Assembly: GCA_900545305.1 (NCBI GenBank)
Contig: UQYD01000066.1
Span: 1 to 6,614, forward strand
DNA from: an uncultured Eubacterium sp.
GTDB lineage: Bacteria > Bacillota > Clostridia > Lachnospirales > CAG-274
DNA: 6,614 nt
Reading direction: 5' to 3'
Shown piece after piece: positions 6,436 to 6,614 of the stretch. Made by a program: the position numbers and the translations under genes. Below the pieces are notes generated by a model, which was not told the DNA's origin, did not search any database, and worked only from the letters and a program-made list of their open reading frames with translations. The first letter of the stretch is position 1. Every line of letters starts with the position of its first letter.

Positions 6436-6614
6436 CTATCTCTCCTTTAAATCCAAAACTACATCATCTAAAATTCCCTTTTCAGCCTCTAAAATTTCTT
6501 TTCTTAACTCAATAGCTTTCTGCATTTGTTCCGGCTTTACTTGTAACTTTCCTGTATTTCCTATTATTCTAACCCTAAAATCTTTAAATCCTAATTTTGC
6601 AACAGCACCCTCTG
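6436..6614 (-). CDS. larE: LarE C-terminus (ATP-dependent sulfurtransferase of NPN cofactor synthesis), 5' end outside window
   Basis: An open frame enters from the right edge and ends at TAG (6438-6436); 58 residues are visible. EGAVAKLGFKDFRVRIIGNT and the end VVLDLKER resemble the C-terminal region of LarE (family pattern LGF..VRVR.HG..ARIEV and a final V.LDLEGYR). The position directly before larB and larC supports the assignment. LarE is a PP-loop enzyme that adenylates the carboxylates and transfers sulfur to them. The ATP site and the sulfur-donor cysteine(s) lie outside the window, so it cannot be told whether this is a sacrificial single-Cys enzyme or an iron-sulfur type. The final Gly-Tyr-Arg-containing tail of many LarE proteins is shortened here. 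Moderately high confidence from motif plus context. Confidence 0.82.
   Translation of the reverse strand, partial: EGAVAKLGFKDFRVRIIGNTGKLQVKPEQMQKAIELRKEILEAEKGILDDVVLDLKER

Overview
The window is AT-rich and carries six protein genes, all on the minus strand, so transcription runs from high to low coordinates. AT-rich DNA, strong AGGAGG-type ribosome sites, a T-box leader on a tRNA synthetase gene and sigma-A-type promoters point to a low-GC Gram-positive anaerobe of the class Clostridia, possibly Lachnospiraceae-like. The family-level guess is weak.

Region 1 (about 6614 to 4469) is the end of a nickel-pincer nucleotide (NPN) cofactor operon in the order larE (only its last 58 codons are in the window), larB, larC. 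The genes are separated by a single base at both junctions. LarB carboxylates and hydrolyses nicotinic acid adenine dinucleotide, LarE installs the sulfurs and LarC inserts nickel. The product is the cofactor of LarA-type racemases and epimerases. No larA is visible in the window. LarC is one intact reading frame with a very His-rich loop.

Region 2 (4468 to 2343) is the aspS unit. A consensus promoter (TTGACA-17-TATAAT) starts on the base after the larC stop codon. It is followed by a T-box riboswitch of about 245 nt with a readable antiterminator and terminator, then aspS (AspRS, 583 aa), then an intrinsic terminator. The most interesting observation is here: the likely specifier codon is AAC (Asn), not an Asp codon, and the synthetase carries the RDHGG His typical of non-discriminating AspRS. 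Together these suggest an AspRS that charges both tRNA-Asp and tRNA-Asn and is controlled by uncharged tRNA-Asn, as part of the indirect Asn-tRNA (transamidation) pathway.

Region 3 (2242 to 1) is a second transcription unit: an extended -10 promoter, rarA (replication-associated AAA+ ATPase), and a secreted family-10-like glycosyl hydrolase (GHL10) whose start overlaps the rarA stop by 8 nt. The hydrolase gene runs off the left edge; 286 residues are visible.

No mobile elements, CRISPR arrays, tRNA or rRNA genes were seen. No wholly new system is evident. The parts most worth following up are the Asn-reading T-box on aspS and the absence of a dedicated terminator after larC.
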